DNA of 60,198 nucleotides from contig NZ_FMID01000019.1 in NCBI RefSeq assembly GCF_900095385.1, positions 1 through 60,198 of the forward strand, written 5' to 3'. Source of the stretch: Methanoculleus chikugoensis (GTDB lineage Archaea; Halobacteriota; Methanomicrobia; Methanomicrobiales; Methanoculleaceae). Shown one piece after another: positions 15,270 to 23,276 of the stretch. The notes under the pieces were generated by a model that was not told where the DNA came from, made no database searches, and was given only the letters and a program-made list of their open reading frames with translations. Every line of letters starts with the position of its first letter. The first letter of the stretch is position 1. A program made the position numbers and the translations under genes.

Positions 15270-17153
15270 TCAAGTTACTGCCCTTCGGCCAGTAACTGCC
15301 GCCATCATCCCGATCACCCTGCCGCCTTCGGCCACAATCGGCGTCCCGAGGAGATCCGCCTGGAACTTCTCGCCGCCGTTCCGGAGGCCGGTCTGTTCGC
15401 CGTGCCAGGATCCGCCGCCGAGGACCATCCGGACGATCCCCCGCATCTCGTCAGGACGTTCCCAGAACCAGGAGAAATCTGAGCCCTGAACATCTTCCGG
15501 GGCCGGGTAGCCCCAGAGATCGAGGTATGCGGCGTTCGCGTAGGTCACCACCCCGTCCGGATCGAGGAGGGCGACCGCCCGTCGGGTGGAGGCTATCGCC
15601 CGGTCCTTGATGAGGAGTTCCTGCTCACGCCGCCGCAGGTCGGCGATATCCGCGACGAGGAGACGATAGGCACGGACCTCCTCGGTGATGTCCTCGCAGG
15701 TCGAGTACTCTGTCCCGTCGCAGAGGGTGACGGTGCGGGAAAGAACCGTCTTCCTCGACCCGTCCCGGCACCGGACAGTAAACGTCCGGGGCCTGACCTG
15801 GCCCGGAACCGAACGTTCGAGATCCGATCGCCAGGCACCGAGGGCCTCCTGCCGTGCCTCTTCATCCGGAAAGATCAGCCGGGTCCACTCTGTGACCGTG
15901 GGCACCTCGTCCGGGCCGTAGCCGAATATCTCCACGAATCTCTGGTTGACGTAGCTGAATCGCTTCTCGCGGTCGATGAGCGCGACCCCGAAGGGGGACG
16001 AGTCGACCATGTTCCGGAACCGGGCCTCGCTCCGCTGGAGTTGCTCGGCGGTCTCGCGCCGGGCAAGCGCGATGGACGCCTGCCGGACGAACGACTCAAC
16101 CGTCTCCCGGCTCTCGACCTCTCTTCCGGGAGGAAGGAAGACGCCCGCAATACCGTAGAGGCGATCCTGCCAGACCAGCCCCGTGAGGCAGATCTTCTCG
16201 ATATCGAACCGTTCGAGGATCGCCTTGCAGATCTCTTCCGGGATCGCCCGAAAGCAGAGGTCGTAGAACGACCACGAGGATGGTTCGGGGCGGAGGACGA
16301 AATCCCGGAGGCCGCGCAGCGATAGGGGAGTCTGGTGATAAGGGGCGTCGAAGGCGCGGGTGGCCGGGAAGGCCAGGTTGACGGGGTCCCTTCCCAGGAG
16401 TTCCGTGAGCCCCTCCCGGAATTCTTCACCCGCGACCGCCCGGATGGCGAACTGGTGGTCGGCCTCGCTGTAGGAGAGGATATAGGCGTATCCACCCGGC
16501 ACGAGTTCCCGCAGCCGGTCGAGGATGTAGCCGTAGATATCCTCCACCGGCTGGAGGTCGACGAGGTCGATCGCGGTCCGGGCGAGGAACGCCATGTTCT
16601 GGAGATATCGTTTCTGCTCGGTGATATCCTCGAGGACGAGCGTGCACCCCTTTTCTCCGCCCTCGAACGTCGTCGGGATCGCCTGCATACGATAGAAGGA
16701 CTCCCTGCCGGTGTTATGCCGGTGGCAGATGTCGGTGATCACCTGCTCCCGCTTGAGTTCCTCGACGACGGCGAGGGCTTCGGGGGAGGAGACGACCGGA
16801 AGGGCCGCTTCCCGGAGGTTCTGGCCCACAAGTTCCTCTTTTGCGCGCCCAAACCTTCTCAGGCACCGATCGTTGGCCTGAGCTATCGTGAGGTCGGCAT
16901 CCAGAACCAGGATCAGGTTCTTCGTGAAGCAGAGAAACGCCGAGAGGGGTATGCGTTGCGCGATGGAATAGACCTTGGCGTTGCCGACGATCCGGGCCTC
17001 GACATGGCCTTCCGCCTGCAGCACCTCAAGGTGCTTCGAGACCGAGTTCCGGTTTGCCCCGAGGGCCTTCGCGATCTCGGTGATCGTCATGCCCTTCGGC
17101 CGGAACTTGAGGGTCCTGAGGACGCTTCCGGGGATATCCCGTTCCGGCTGCAT
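15270..17153 (-). CDS. HTH-PAS-GAF signal protein (627 aa)
   Basis: Cytoplasmic regulator with an N-terminal winged helix-turn-helix (about 8-60: ITEIAKALGANRNSVSKHLEVLQAEGHV split over two helices), a PAS domain (75-185), a GAF-like domain (200-375) and two more PAS domains (385-500, 525-627). There is no histidine-kinase module, so it is best read as a ligand- or redox-sensing DNA-binding protein. The ATG at 17153 is 32 bases below a TATA box; an earlier in-frame start (17270) would lie upstream of that promoter. A paralogue of the same plan is at 23277. Confidence 0.85.
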   Translation of the reverse strand: MQPERDIPGSVLRTLKFRPKGMTITEIAKALGANRNSVSKHLEVLQAEGHVEARIVGNAKVYSIAQRIPLSAFLCFTKNLILVLDADLTIAQANDRCLRRFGRAKEELVGQNLREAALPVVSSPEALAVVEELKREQVITDICHRHNTGRESFYRMQAIPTTFEGGEKGCTLVLEDITEQKRYLQNMAFLARTAIDLVDLQPVEDIYGYILDRLRELVPGGYAYILSYSEADHQFAIRAVAGEEFREGLTELLGRDPVNLAFPATRAFDAPYHQTPLSLRGLRDFVLRPEPSSWSFYDLCFRAIPEEICKAILERFDIEKICLTGLVWQDRLYGIAGVFLPPGREVESRETVESFVRQASIALARRETAEQLQRSEARFRNMVDSSPFGVALIDREKRFSYVNQRFVEIFGYGPDEVPTVTEWTRLIFPDEEARQEALGAWRSDLERSVPGQVRPRTFTVRCRDGSRKTVLSRTVTLCDGTEYSTCEDITEEVRAYRLLVADIADLRRREQELLIKDRAIASTRRAVALLDPDGVVTYANAAYLDLWGYPAPEDVQGSDFSWFWERPDEMRGIVRMVLGGGSWHGEQTGLRNGGEKFQADLLGTPIVAEGGRVIGMMAAVTGRRAVT

Positions 17154-17184
17154 ACCGTATCCTCGGTGCTTTACCTCCCGGGAT

Positions 17185-17194
17185 GCTATATACG
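17185..17194 (-). promoter_or_regulatory. TATA box for the HTH-PAS-GAF gene
   Basis: CGTATATAGC on the minus strand, 32-41 bases before the ATG at 17153; decides against the longer upstream reading frame. Confidence 0.55.
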
Positions 17195-17374
17195 TTTTTC
17201 CCTTGTGATGGACCTGCATCCCCGGCAGATCGGGTCCCCTCTCCAGGGGCGGACCGCACTTCCGGAGCACGGGTGGTCGTCGATGGGCGTGCAGACCGCG
17301 AGAGGGCCGGTTATGTGCAGGGATTTATGCGGGAAAGGCGTAACCTGTATGACGGGCCCGGAGGACCGCCGATC

Positions 17375-18112
17375 ATGGAGCAGAACGAACTTGTCAGCAT
17401 AACCCAGGGAACGCTCGCGATCATGAACCCCACGACGCCCGAGAAGGTGCTTGCCGCAGGAAAGGCGGCCGGGCTCAGGGAAGGCTCCCGCGTCGTGGAG
17501 GTCGGATGCGGGAACGGGACGATCCTCGGCCTCTGGGGGCGCGAATACGGGATATCGGGCCTCGGCATCGAGGCCCGGGAGGATGCCTGCCGGCGGGCCG
17601 AAGAGGCGTTCCGGGCGGGGGGGCTTCGCGACCAACTCCGTGTCCGGTGCATGGATGCCCGGGAGTACGTCCCCGACGGTCCGTTCGACTGCGCCGCCTC
17701 GATCGGGGCCTCCCACATTCAGGGTGGCTTTTCGGCGACGCTCGACGCGCTGCTCGACCTCGTCCACGATGAGGGGACCATCGTCGTCGGCGACCGTTAC
17801 TGGCGATCCGATCGCGTCCCGCCGGAGTTCGCCCGGGAATGGCCCGATATCCCGACCGAGTACGAGATCCTCGGCACCGTGCGGGATGCGGGGCTCGACG
17901 TCGCCGCCGTCGTGCGGTCGGGCGCGGACGACTGGGATCGCTACGAGTCGGGGATCTGGCAGTCGGTCATCTCCTGGCTCGCCGAGCACCCCGATCACCC
18001 CGACCGCGACTTCATGATCGATTATTTCCACCGCATCCAGGACGAGTACTTCGGCTACGGTCGCGAGCATATGGGCTGGGCGTTCTACGTTCTGGTGCCG
18101 GGGTTTTATTGA
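17375..18112 (+). CDS. Class I SAM-dependent methyltransferase
   Basis: A 245-residue methyltransferase. Motif I reads VVEVGCGNGTIL, followed by LGIEAREDACRRAEEAF (motif II region) and IGASHIQGGF. It resembles the SAM-methyltransferases that act on small molecules, but the substrate is not evident. The ATG at 17375 follows GGAGGA at about 17360; the frame remains open upstream through the divergent promoter, which I exclude. It is single, divergent from the HTH-PAS-GAF regulator, which might control it. Confidence 0.83.
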   Translation: MEQNELVSITQGTLAIMNPTTPEKVLAAGKAAGLREGSRVVEVGCGNGTILGLWGREYGISGLGIEAREDACRRAEEAFRAGGLRDQLRVRCMDAREYVPDGPFDCAASIGASHIQGGFSATLDALLDLVHDEGTIVVGDRYWRSDRVPPEFAREWPDIPTEYEILGTVRDAGLDVAAVVRSGADDWDRYESGIWQSVISWLAEHPDHPDRDFMIDYFHRIQDEYFGYGREHMGWAFYVLVPGFY

Positions 18113-18256
18113 GCGGCTTAGAATAGGAAGGCTCCGGTTACGTATCGGCGAACAGCTCTCCGCCCGGGAGATAGCCGGAGTTGAGCCCTCCGGCACGTCG
18201 TCTCGCCGGAACCGGACAGGGGTGGCGGGTGCTGCCGCCGCCAGTTCCAGGCCGGC

Positions 18257-19084
18257 TCATGCCGCCGTCTCTTCCGCATCCGGGTTTTGCGTGACGACGA
18301 CGCGCCATTCGGTTCCGTCGATGCCGGCGGTCCCCCATACCGCCTCTTTCGTCACGGTCTGCGCCCAACCCGTGTCCCAGAACGAGTACACGAGCGACCC
18401 GGAAGGCTCGGCGGCGATACGGGAGAACGCGTCCTGGAGTGCCGGGGACCGGTATGCGGGGTCCGAGAAGAGGTTCTTCCCGATCTCTTCGGGCGTCGTG
18501 TCGTAGATCACGAGCCCGTCGGTCTGCGTCACCCAGATATCATAGGGGGAGCCGTTCGTCGGGGGCGCGACCGCCCGGCCGATGAGGGCGTCGGGACGGT
18601 AGGCGATGCTCACGAACCCGAGGTATTCCCCGCCCTTTCCAAAGACCGGATAACTCTGCGCAACCCCGGCGTATCCCTCTGCAAGAGGGAAGACCTCGCT
18701 TACGAGCGGCACCCGCTCCCGAACCGCCCGCGCGGTCTCCAGGTGGGACGAGATGTCGCTCCCCACCGTGCCGGCGTAGCTGTCGGGCACGGCCATGGCC
18801 ACGATGCCGTCTTTCGTCACCACCAGGGTCGACTCCGTATAGGGGTGGTTCAGCATCGCCTGCCGCACCGCCTCATTCCCTGCGGCGCTCGTGAGCCCGG
18901 CCTCGCCGAGCACCCGGGCACTCTCGCCTGCCGAGGTTCTTACCGACGCGAGTTCGCCGTTTATCCCGGCGACGGCCTCCTGGAGAACCGCCTCCCCCGG
19001 AGGCGGCCGGCTCTCTTCCATGCAGCCCGCCCCGAGCGCCGCGACGGCGATGAGAAGGGCGGCAATACCTGCAGTTATGCGCAT
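18257..19084 (-). CDS. Cache-domain lipoprotein
   Basis: A 275-residue extracytoplasmic sensor-like protein: signal peptide with lipobox LGAGC (Cys21), helical lead-in (about 35-75), then a double-Cache fold with STLVVTKDGIVAMAVPDSYAG split over the first beta sheet, a SYPVFGKGGEYLGFVSIAY core and SLVYSFWDTGWAQ near the end. Cache domains bind small ligands outside the cell. Unusually there is no cytoplasmic output domain, so it must signal through a partner or act as a binding protein. It is transcribed alone, from an AT-rich promoter at about 19100-19120. Confidence 0.83.
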   Translation of the reverse strand: MRITAGIAALLIAVAALGAGCMEESRPPPGEAVLQEAVAGINGELASVRTSAGESARVLGEAGLTSAAGNEAVRQAMLNHPYTESTLVVTKDGIVAMAVPDSYAGTVGSDISSHLETARAVRERVPLVSEVFPLAEGYAGVAQSYPVFGKGGEYLGFVSIAYRPDALIGRAVAPPTNGSPYDIWVTQTDGLVIYDTTPEEIGKNLFSDPAYRSPALQDAFSRIAAEPSGSLVYSFWDTGWAQTVTKEAVWGTAGIDGTEWRVVVTQNPDAEETAA

Positions 19085-19234
19085 AATCGAAGATATGCTG
19101 GAATATTATTAAATATGCTAAGTTTTCGTGGGACTGTTTGTGAAAGGGGATTCAACGGTGCCCCTGCCGATCCCGGGAGCGTCTTCGGCTGCGGCCGGAA
19201 AGATTGTAATGCCCGATCGCCGAAGTCCCCCGGC

Positions 19235-19927
19235 ATGGAGGTTCACGTCGGGACGAGCGGATGGGCGTATGCGTGGAACCGAGGAAGGAGCCTTGCGTGG
19301 TTCGCGGAGCACTCGGGTCTCGATGCCGTCGAGCTGAACGCGAGTTTCTATGGGTTCCCGTCGGAGAAGTCCGTCCGCTCGTGGGCCGCTACAGGGTCGA
19401 TGCTACGGTGGAGCGTCAAGGTGAACCGGTCGATCACCCACCGGCACCGGTTCAACGAGAAGGCCGTCCCTGTCTGGGAACGGTTTTACGAGAGGTTTCT
19501 TGCGCTCGACGATCTCGTCGACTTCTACCTCTTCCAGGCTCCGCCGGCGTTCGCGGACGTCGGTCGCCTCGTTGCGTTTGTGGAAGCGATCGATCTCGGG
19601 GCGCGGTGTGCCGTGGAGGTCAGGAATCCTGTGGTGCTCGGCGACGACGAGGCGTGCCGGAGGCTGCAGGAATCGGCCGTCCTGGTCTCGGTCGACTCTC
19701 CCGATTTCTTGGAGCGGGTATTTCCCGGCGATATCGTCTACTTCCGGATGCACGGCCGGGATGGCTGGTACCGGCATGACTACACAGAGGACGAACTCGC
19801 CGCTATCCGGGCTCGGATCGTCGCCGCCGGTCCTGAGCGAGCGTACGTCTTCTTCAACAACGATCATGCGATGCTCGAGGATGCGAGAGTAATGGTGCGC
19901 CTCTTCGACCGGCTGCCTTCCGGTTGA
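19235..19927 (+). CDS. DUF72 family protein
   Basis: A 230-residue TIM-barrel protein of the DUF72 (YecE) family: HVGTSGWAYAWNRG at the start, AVELNASFYGFPSEKSVRSW, then SVKVNRSITHRHRF and a C-terminal YVFFNNDHAMLEDA. The family is structurally known but biochemically unassigned. The start ATG at 19235 gives the usual MEVHVGTSGW beginning; the frame is open far upstream because of high GC, which I disregard. Confidence 0.92.
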   Translation: MEVHVGTSGWAYAWNRGRSLAWFAEHSGLDAVELNASFYGFPSEKSVRSWAATGSMLRWSVKVNRSITHRHRFNEKAVPVWERFYERFLALDDLVDFYLFQAPPAFADVGRLVAFVEAIDLGARCAVEVRNPVVLGDDEACRRLQESAVLVSVDSPDFLERVFPGDIVYFRMHGRDGWYRHDYTEDELAAIRARIVAAGPERAYVFFNNDHAMLEDARVMVRLFDRLPSG

Positions 19928-20089
19928 CGACAGAAAATGCCTCTCTTCCTCGACTAATGTCGGTATTTCACCTTTTTCATCATCCTGTGCCCCAATGCGG
20001 AGACTTTTTCCGGAATGTCGGACGGTTCAAAAGGTTTTCGACGAAATGGGGTGGAAACAGGGGTCAATTGACGATACGAAATAGAATTG

Positions 20090-20097
20090 TATAAATA
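20090..20097 (+). promoter_or_regulatory. Orphan TATA box
   Basis: TATAAATA in an AT-rich stretch (20080-20115) on the plus strand with no plus-strand gene downstream. Predicted transcription start is about 20117-20122. Confidence 0.5.
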
Positions 20098-20116
20098 TCG
20101 CATGGATCATCTAATA

Positions 20117-20205
20117 TCTTGGGGAACTATTACCCCGGTGACATGAGAGAACTGTAGACGCGAGTGGAGCGTCTCCCGGTGGGAGACGTTTGCACTCACT
20201 CGTCG
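20117..20205 (+). ncRNA. Candidate small structured RNA
   Basis: Downstream of the orphan TATA box come GGGGAACTATTACCCC (20120s) and a perfect 8-bp hairpin CGTCTCCC/GGGAGACG (20170-20188) nested in an outer CGAGTG/CACTCG pairing. No open frame starts here. The same hairpin lies just past the stop of the minus-strand larC fragment and could instead be its terminator. Ends are estimates. Confidence 0.3.
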
Positions 20206-20669
20206 CGTGCGGCGTTTGCTGCATTTGGGCGGTCGGGTGGGCATCCACCCCCTGCACCCCCTCTAATGGTTGCGCGTTCTCTTTTCCATTCCGATATGCG
20301 TAGCCTGACCTCCTCGTCCACGAATCGGAGGGGAATGCCCTCTTCCCGCGCTATCGCGGAGAGGTCGTCGTATTCGGGTTTCTCTGCGATAAGGCGGCCG
20401 TTCACCGTCGAGGTCTTCACCCGGATAGGGTACACCCTGCCGCCGAGACTGACCGGCACCGTCTCCTTCTCCCGGACGGCCACCACCTTCCGGAACTCGT
20501 GCACCCGCACCCCGAGCGTCCCGGTCTCTTCCATGAGAACCCGGATCAGGCGGTCTTCCTCTCCTGCCGCGGCCATCACCGATACGACGTTGACCGGCCG
20601 GTTCTTCTTCCCGAGCGCCGGGGTGACGAAGACGTCCACCGCCCCCTCGGCAAAGAGGCGCTCGTCCGG
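20196..20669 (-). pseudogene. larC: 3' fragment of larC (nickel-pincer nucleotide nickel insertase)
   Basis: The translation from about 20669 (PDERLFAEGAVDVFVTPALG, then KKNRPVNVVSVMAAAGEE and LMEETGTLGVRVHEF) matches the C-terminal half of LarC/DUF111, which inserts nickel into the pincer cofactor. The whole N-terminal half, normally more than 200 residues, is missing, and the codons before the fragment read a run of arginines. No plausible start exists except a GTG at 20639 inside the domain. The frame differs by one register from the conserved ORF that directly abuts upstream, so this looks like a deletion junction. A sequencing error alone would not restore the LarC N-terminus. Confidence 0.6.
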
Positions 20670-21079
20670 TCGCCGCCGGCGTGCATTCGGGCGATGGCGC
20701 CGAGTTTTCGGTTCCCGAGCGGGACTCCGGCACGGGCGCAGCTCCCGGAGAAGCAGGCGAGCGTCGCGACGATCAGGGCCGCGTTCGCCGGTTCCGCCCC
20801 GCCGCGTTTCGCTTCACCCGCCGCCCTCCCGATGACCGAGTCAAGCGGCAGGTGAGGGGCCGAGGCGTCGACTACCGTCATGTTCATGAGATGCATCTCG
20901 GGTGCGCCGATGGTGCAGAAGATGTCTTCCGCGAGTGAGTTCGCCGCGGCAAACGCGGGGATGACGAGCGCCCCGTGTCCCCGGGTCGCCGCCTCCAGCT
21001 TGTCGACGGTCATGTAGTCGGGCTTGAACGTCACGGCATGGGCCGCGGCAAGGAGCGCCCTCTCTCGTTCGGTATCCAT
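20576..21079 (-). pseudogene. Conserved hypothetical ORF, apparently truncated at the larC junction
   Basis: An open frame begins MDTERERALLAAAHAVTF and continues through RGHGALVIPAFAAANSLA, APEMHLMNMTVVDASAPHLP and ARAGVPLGNRKLGAIARMHAG. These look like real, conserved protein sequence, but I cannot name the family. From about 20660 the translation becomes Arg/Ser-rich nonsense in the shadow of the larC fragment, so the true 3' end has been lost. The natural protein was probably longer. A start ATG at 21079 has GAGG close upstream (GGAACAGGAGGTTACC on the minus strand). Confidence 0.5.
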
Positions 21080-21217
21080 GATCCGGTAACCTCCTGTTCC
21101 TCGGACGCGGGATGGAGGCTCCCGGCATAAAAACGTGCCGCCCCGGGGAGGGGGCGGAGGTTTCGGTTACATTCCGGGGCTTTCAGGCTGCAACGATAGA
21201 CACCTGGCTTTCATCAA

Positions 21218-21295
21218 TTCACGCGAAGCCGCGAAGAACGCGAAGGGGTTCGTCAACAACCACACGGACTTCGCGCCTTCGCGCCTTCGCGCGAG
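21218..21295. repeat. Dispersed palindromic repeat family A, copy 2
   Basis: Left arm TTCACGCGAAGCCGCGAAG (21218-21236) and a right arm CTTCGCGCCTTCGCGCGAG (21277-21295) preceded by an extra CTTCGCGC unit. The loop GTCAACAACCAC resembles copy 1. The element fills much of the gap 21080-21334, which has no gene. Confidence 0.75.
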
Positions 21296-21334
21296 ACTCC
21301 ATTGCAATGTATCCCCCGGTCAACCCGGAGTGCA

Positions 21335-21826
21335 TCATATATACAGCGCCTGGAGAGCGATGACCTCGGCGCTGTCTTTTGCCCGCGCGTAGTCCTCGAG
21401 GGGGTCGGCGTTCACCTCGAGGAACCGGAGCCCCCACCCGAACGCCGCGAGAACGTCATGCGCCTGTTCCTTCTCGCCGAGGATGTAGAGGGTTGCGGCC
21501 ATCGCCTCCACCGAGGTGAGCCGGAACGGGCGGCCGAAGTTCACCGGGTTTGCGGCGACAAGGAAAGGAAGGGCCCGGCGGTTGCGCCAGGAGGCGACGG
21601 TGCCGGTATCGAGCACTTCCCAGGAGCAGTCGAGCGCGGTTATCGAGGGGAGGTCCCGGTCGGCGGGGGAGACCGCTTGCTCCGCCGTCGGGTCGAGGAG
21701 GAGGGTCGAGCGGGGGATCTTTGCGATGCTCGTGACGATCCGGACAAGCCCGCGCCGGGCGAGTTTCTTCACCGTGCATTTCCGGGGGTCGCAGGTGTCG
21801 TCCCGGTAGGCGTAGAGCGATATCAT
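21335..21826 (-). CDS. tsr3: Tsr3-type rRNA aminocarboxypropyltransferase (DUF367)
   Basis: A 163-residue homologue of Tsr3, which transfers the 3-amino-3-carboxypropyl group of SAM to a hypermodified pseudouridine of small-subunit rRNA. Signatures: YRDDTCDPRKCTVKKL at the start, the ALDCSWEV motif, and FLVAANPVNFGRPFRLTSVEA. The ATG at 21826 gives the family N-terminus; an earlier in-frame start adds only a basic dozen residues. It is divergent from the desulfidase/deoxyribosyltransferase fusion, 35 bases apart, so the promoters overlap. Confidence 0.93.
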   Translation of the reverse strand: MISLYAYRDDTCDPRKCTVKKLARRGLVRIVTSIAKIPRSTLLLDPTAEQAVSPADRDLPSITALDCSWEVLDTGTVASWRNRRALPFLVAANPVNFGRPFRLTSVEAMAATLYILGEKEQAHDVLAAFGWGLRFLEVNADPLEDYARAKDSAEVIALQALYI

Positions 21827-21861
21827 CTGTCTTGTTATGGTACGCCGTCGAGATACTATCA

Positions 21862-22701
21862 ATGTACGTGCTCATCGCGCCCTGCATACAGAATCCCGCG
21901 TACCGCGCCCGCGGAATAACGACCGATGAGGACATCCGCTGCTTTCGTCGGGCGGTCGAGCGCTGCCGGCGCTTCTCGGTCGAGATGGTTCCGCTCCCCT
22001 GCCCGGAGACGATCTACCTCGGCGCCGACCGCTCCCCGGGCTCGTTCGTCGAGCGGTTCGCGACCGATGAGTTTAACGCGCTTCTCGACCGGCTCGAGGC
22101 GGAGGTCCGTGCTGCGATACGGGAGCGCGGAGAGCCGCCGCTCGCGATCGTCGGGGTGGACTCCTCCCCGACCTGCGGGGTGAACGCCACCTACTACTCG
22201 CCGGAGAAACAGCCCGGGCGCGGAGCGTTTCTCGCCCGGTTCCCGGAGATCCCGGCGATCGACGTGAAGGAGTTCGCCCGCTACCGTGTTTACCTCGCCG
22301 CCCCCCTCTTCTCGGAGGCTGAGAGGACCTACAACCTCGCGCTCCAGGAACTCCTTGAAGCGCACCTCTTCGACGTCTACCTCCCCCAGGAGGTGGGGGA
22401 CACGAGCCACACCCGGTGCCGGGAGGAGCACCGGGCCATCTTTTCGCAGCACACTGCGGCGCTCCGCGACGTCGACACCGTCGTCGCCGTCATCGACGGC
22501 GCGGACGCCGATTCGGGAACCTCGTGGGAGATGGGGTACGCGTATGCCCTCGGAAAGAAGGTCGTCGCGCTCCGCACCGACTTCCGGACCGCCGGCCGCC
22601 ACGAGCGGGTCAACCTGATGCTCGAAGAGTCCGCGACCGTGGTCACGAAGAAAGAAGATCTCCCCCGGGCGCTCGGGTCGTTTCTTACGGCGTCATCCTG
22701 A
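21862..22701 (+). CDS. TudS-related desulfidase fused to nucleoside 2-deoxyribosyltransferase
   Basis: A 279-residue two-domain protein. Residues 1-125 resemble the DUF523/TudS-related desulfidase group: three cysteines, Cys8 (LIAPCIQNP), Cys47 (PLPCPETIYLG) and Cys105 (SSPTCGV), are placed to hold a [4Fe-4S] cluster with one open iron. Residues about 136-275 are a nucleoside 2-deoxyribosyltransferase fold: RVYLAAPLFSEAE, AVIDGADADSGTSWEMGYA (the Glu is the expected nucleophile) and KKVVALRTDFR. The fusion suggests removal of sulfur from thiolated bases coupled to cleavage or exchange of the base, as salvage or detoxification; this is inference. Start at 21862 gives the clean MYVLIAPC opening. 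Confidence 0.8.
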   Translation: MYVLIAPCIQNPAYRARGITTDEDIRCFRRAVERCRRFSVEMVPLPCPETIYLGADRSPGSFVERFATDEFNALLDRLEAEVRAAIRERGEPPLAIVGVDSSPTCGVNATYYSPEKQPGRGAFLARFPEIPAIDVKEFARYRVYLAAPLFSEAERTYNLALQELLEAHLFDVYLPQEVGDTSHTRCREEHRAIFSQHTAALRDVDTVVAVIDGADADSGTSWEMGYAYALGKKVVALRTDFRTAGRHERVNLMLEESATVVTKKEDLPRALGSFLTASS

Positions 22702-22904
22702 CGCCGGCCGCGTCTTTCTCATCGAAAGGACGTTCTTCCCATCCTGGCGTAAGTTATGCTGTCTTTCTTGGTGATCTCAGCATACCCGCTCATTTAACGA
22801 ATTTTTCGTTCTGATAAAGGGATAGATGCCGCTCTCTTTTTTCGGACGTCTTGCAGAGAGCAAAAAAGAGGTATTTTATGGTGTGTGATAACCATGCGGT
22901 GCCT
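22702..22904 (+). promoter_or_regulatory. Intergenic: T-runs and a TATA-like element
   Basis: Past the stop at 22701 there are T-runs at 22802-22806 and 22837-22842 that could end transcription. At 22869-22880 GGTATTTTATGG resembles a TATA box pointing into the hairpin-rich region 22905-23150. No open frame starts at the expected distance. Confidence 0.35.
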
Positions 22905-23150
22905 GCGGGGAGTCCCGGGGCGGTTGTGCCATCCGCCCCGGTGCCGCATGCCGCCGTGCCGGTATGAGTGTTTAGAGAGGTGTGCCTGTCTGCACCGGGT
23001 CTCTTCCGGTGCATCGTGACGTTGATGCAGTCAGTGTGGCGAATGTTCCGTTCACCGATCCCAGCCGTTCTTGTGCCGGCCCGGGCCCGCCGTGCCTGTG
23101 CGGTCCGGGTTGTCGGAGAGATTCCCCGTCTCTCGACTCTGGGGATCATA
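22905..23150 (+). ncRNA. Candidate structured RNA with several perfect hairpins
   Basis: This stretch holds a 9-bp perfect stem CCGGGGCGG/CCGCCCCGG (22915-22941, 9-base loop), an 8-bp perfect stem TGCACCGG/CCGGTGCA (22991-23013, 7-base loop) and a 6-bp stem GAGAGA/TCTCTC (23116-23134, 7-base loop). A TATA-like element lies about 30 bases before it. No frame on either strand looks like protein; the minus-strand frame across it has random composition. It sits before the HTH-PAS gene, so it could be an independent RNA or a regulatory leader, although that gene has its own TATA box. Ends are approximate. Confidence 0.4.
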
Positions 23151-23242
23151 TGTTGACCAGTCGAGTATTTATGGTTTTCTGCTATTGCCTTGCATTGAGA
23201 TGTGGCGTTATGTGTAGCGACATGACATGCAGCACTGCAAAA

Positions 23243-23250
23243 CCCTATAT
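23243..23250 (+). promoter_or_regulatory. TATA box of the HTH-PAS gene
   Basis: CCCTATAT is centred about 29 bases before the ATG at 23277; a leaderless message is expected, which favours this ATG over the TTG at 23271. Confidence 0.55.
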
Positions 23251-23276
23251 CTCCCGGCGCGAAACACTGTTTGCAC

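Noticed and set aside
20164-20835. 223-codon plus frame downstream of the orphan TATA box
   Set aside because: Arg/Ser-rich antisense of the larC fragment; it is not a gene served by that promoter.
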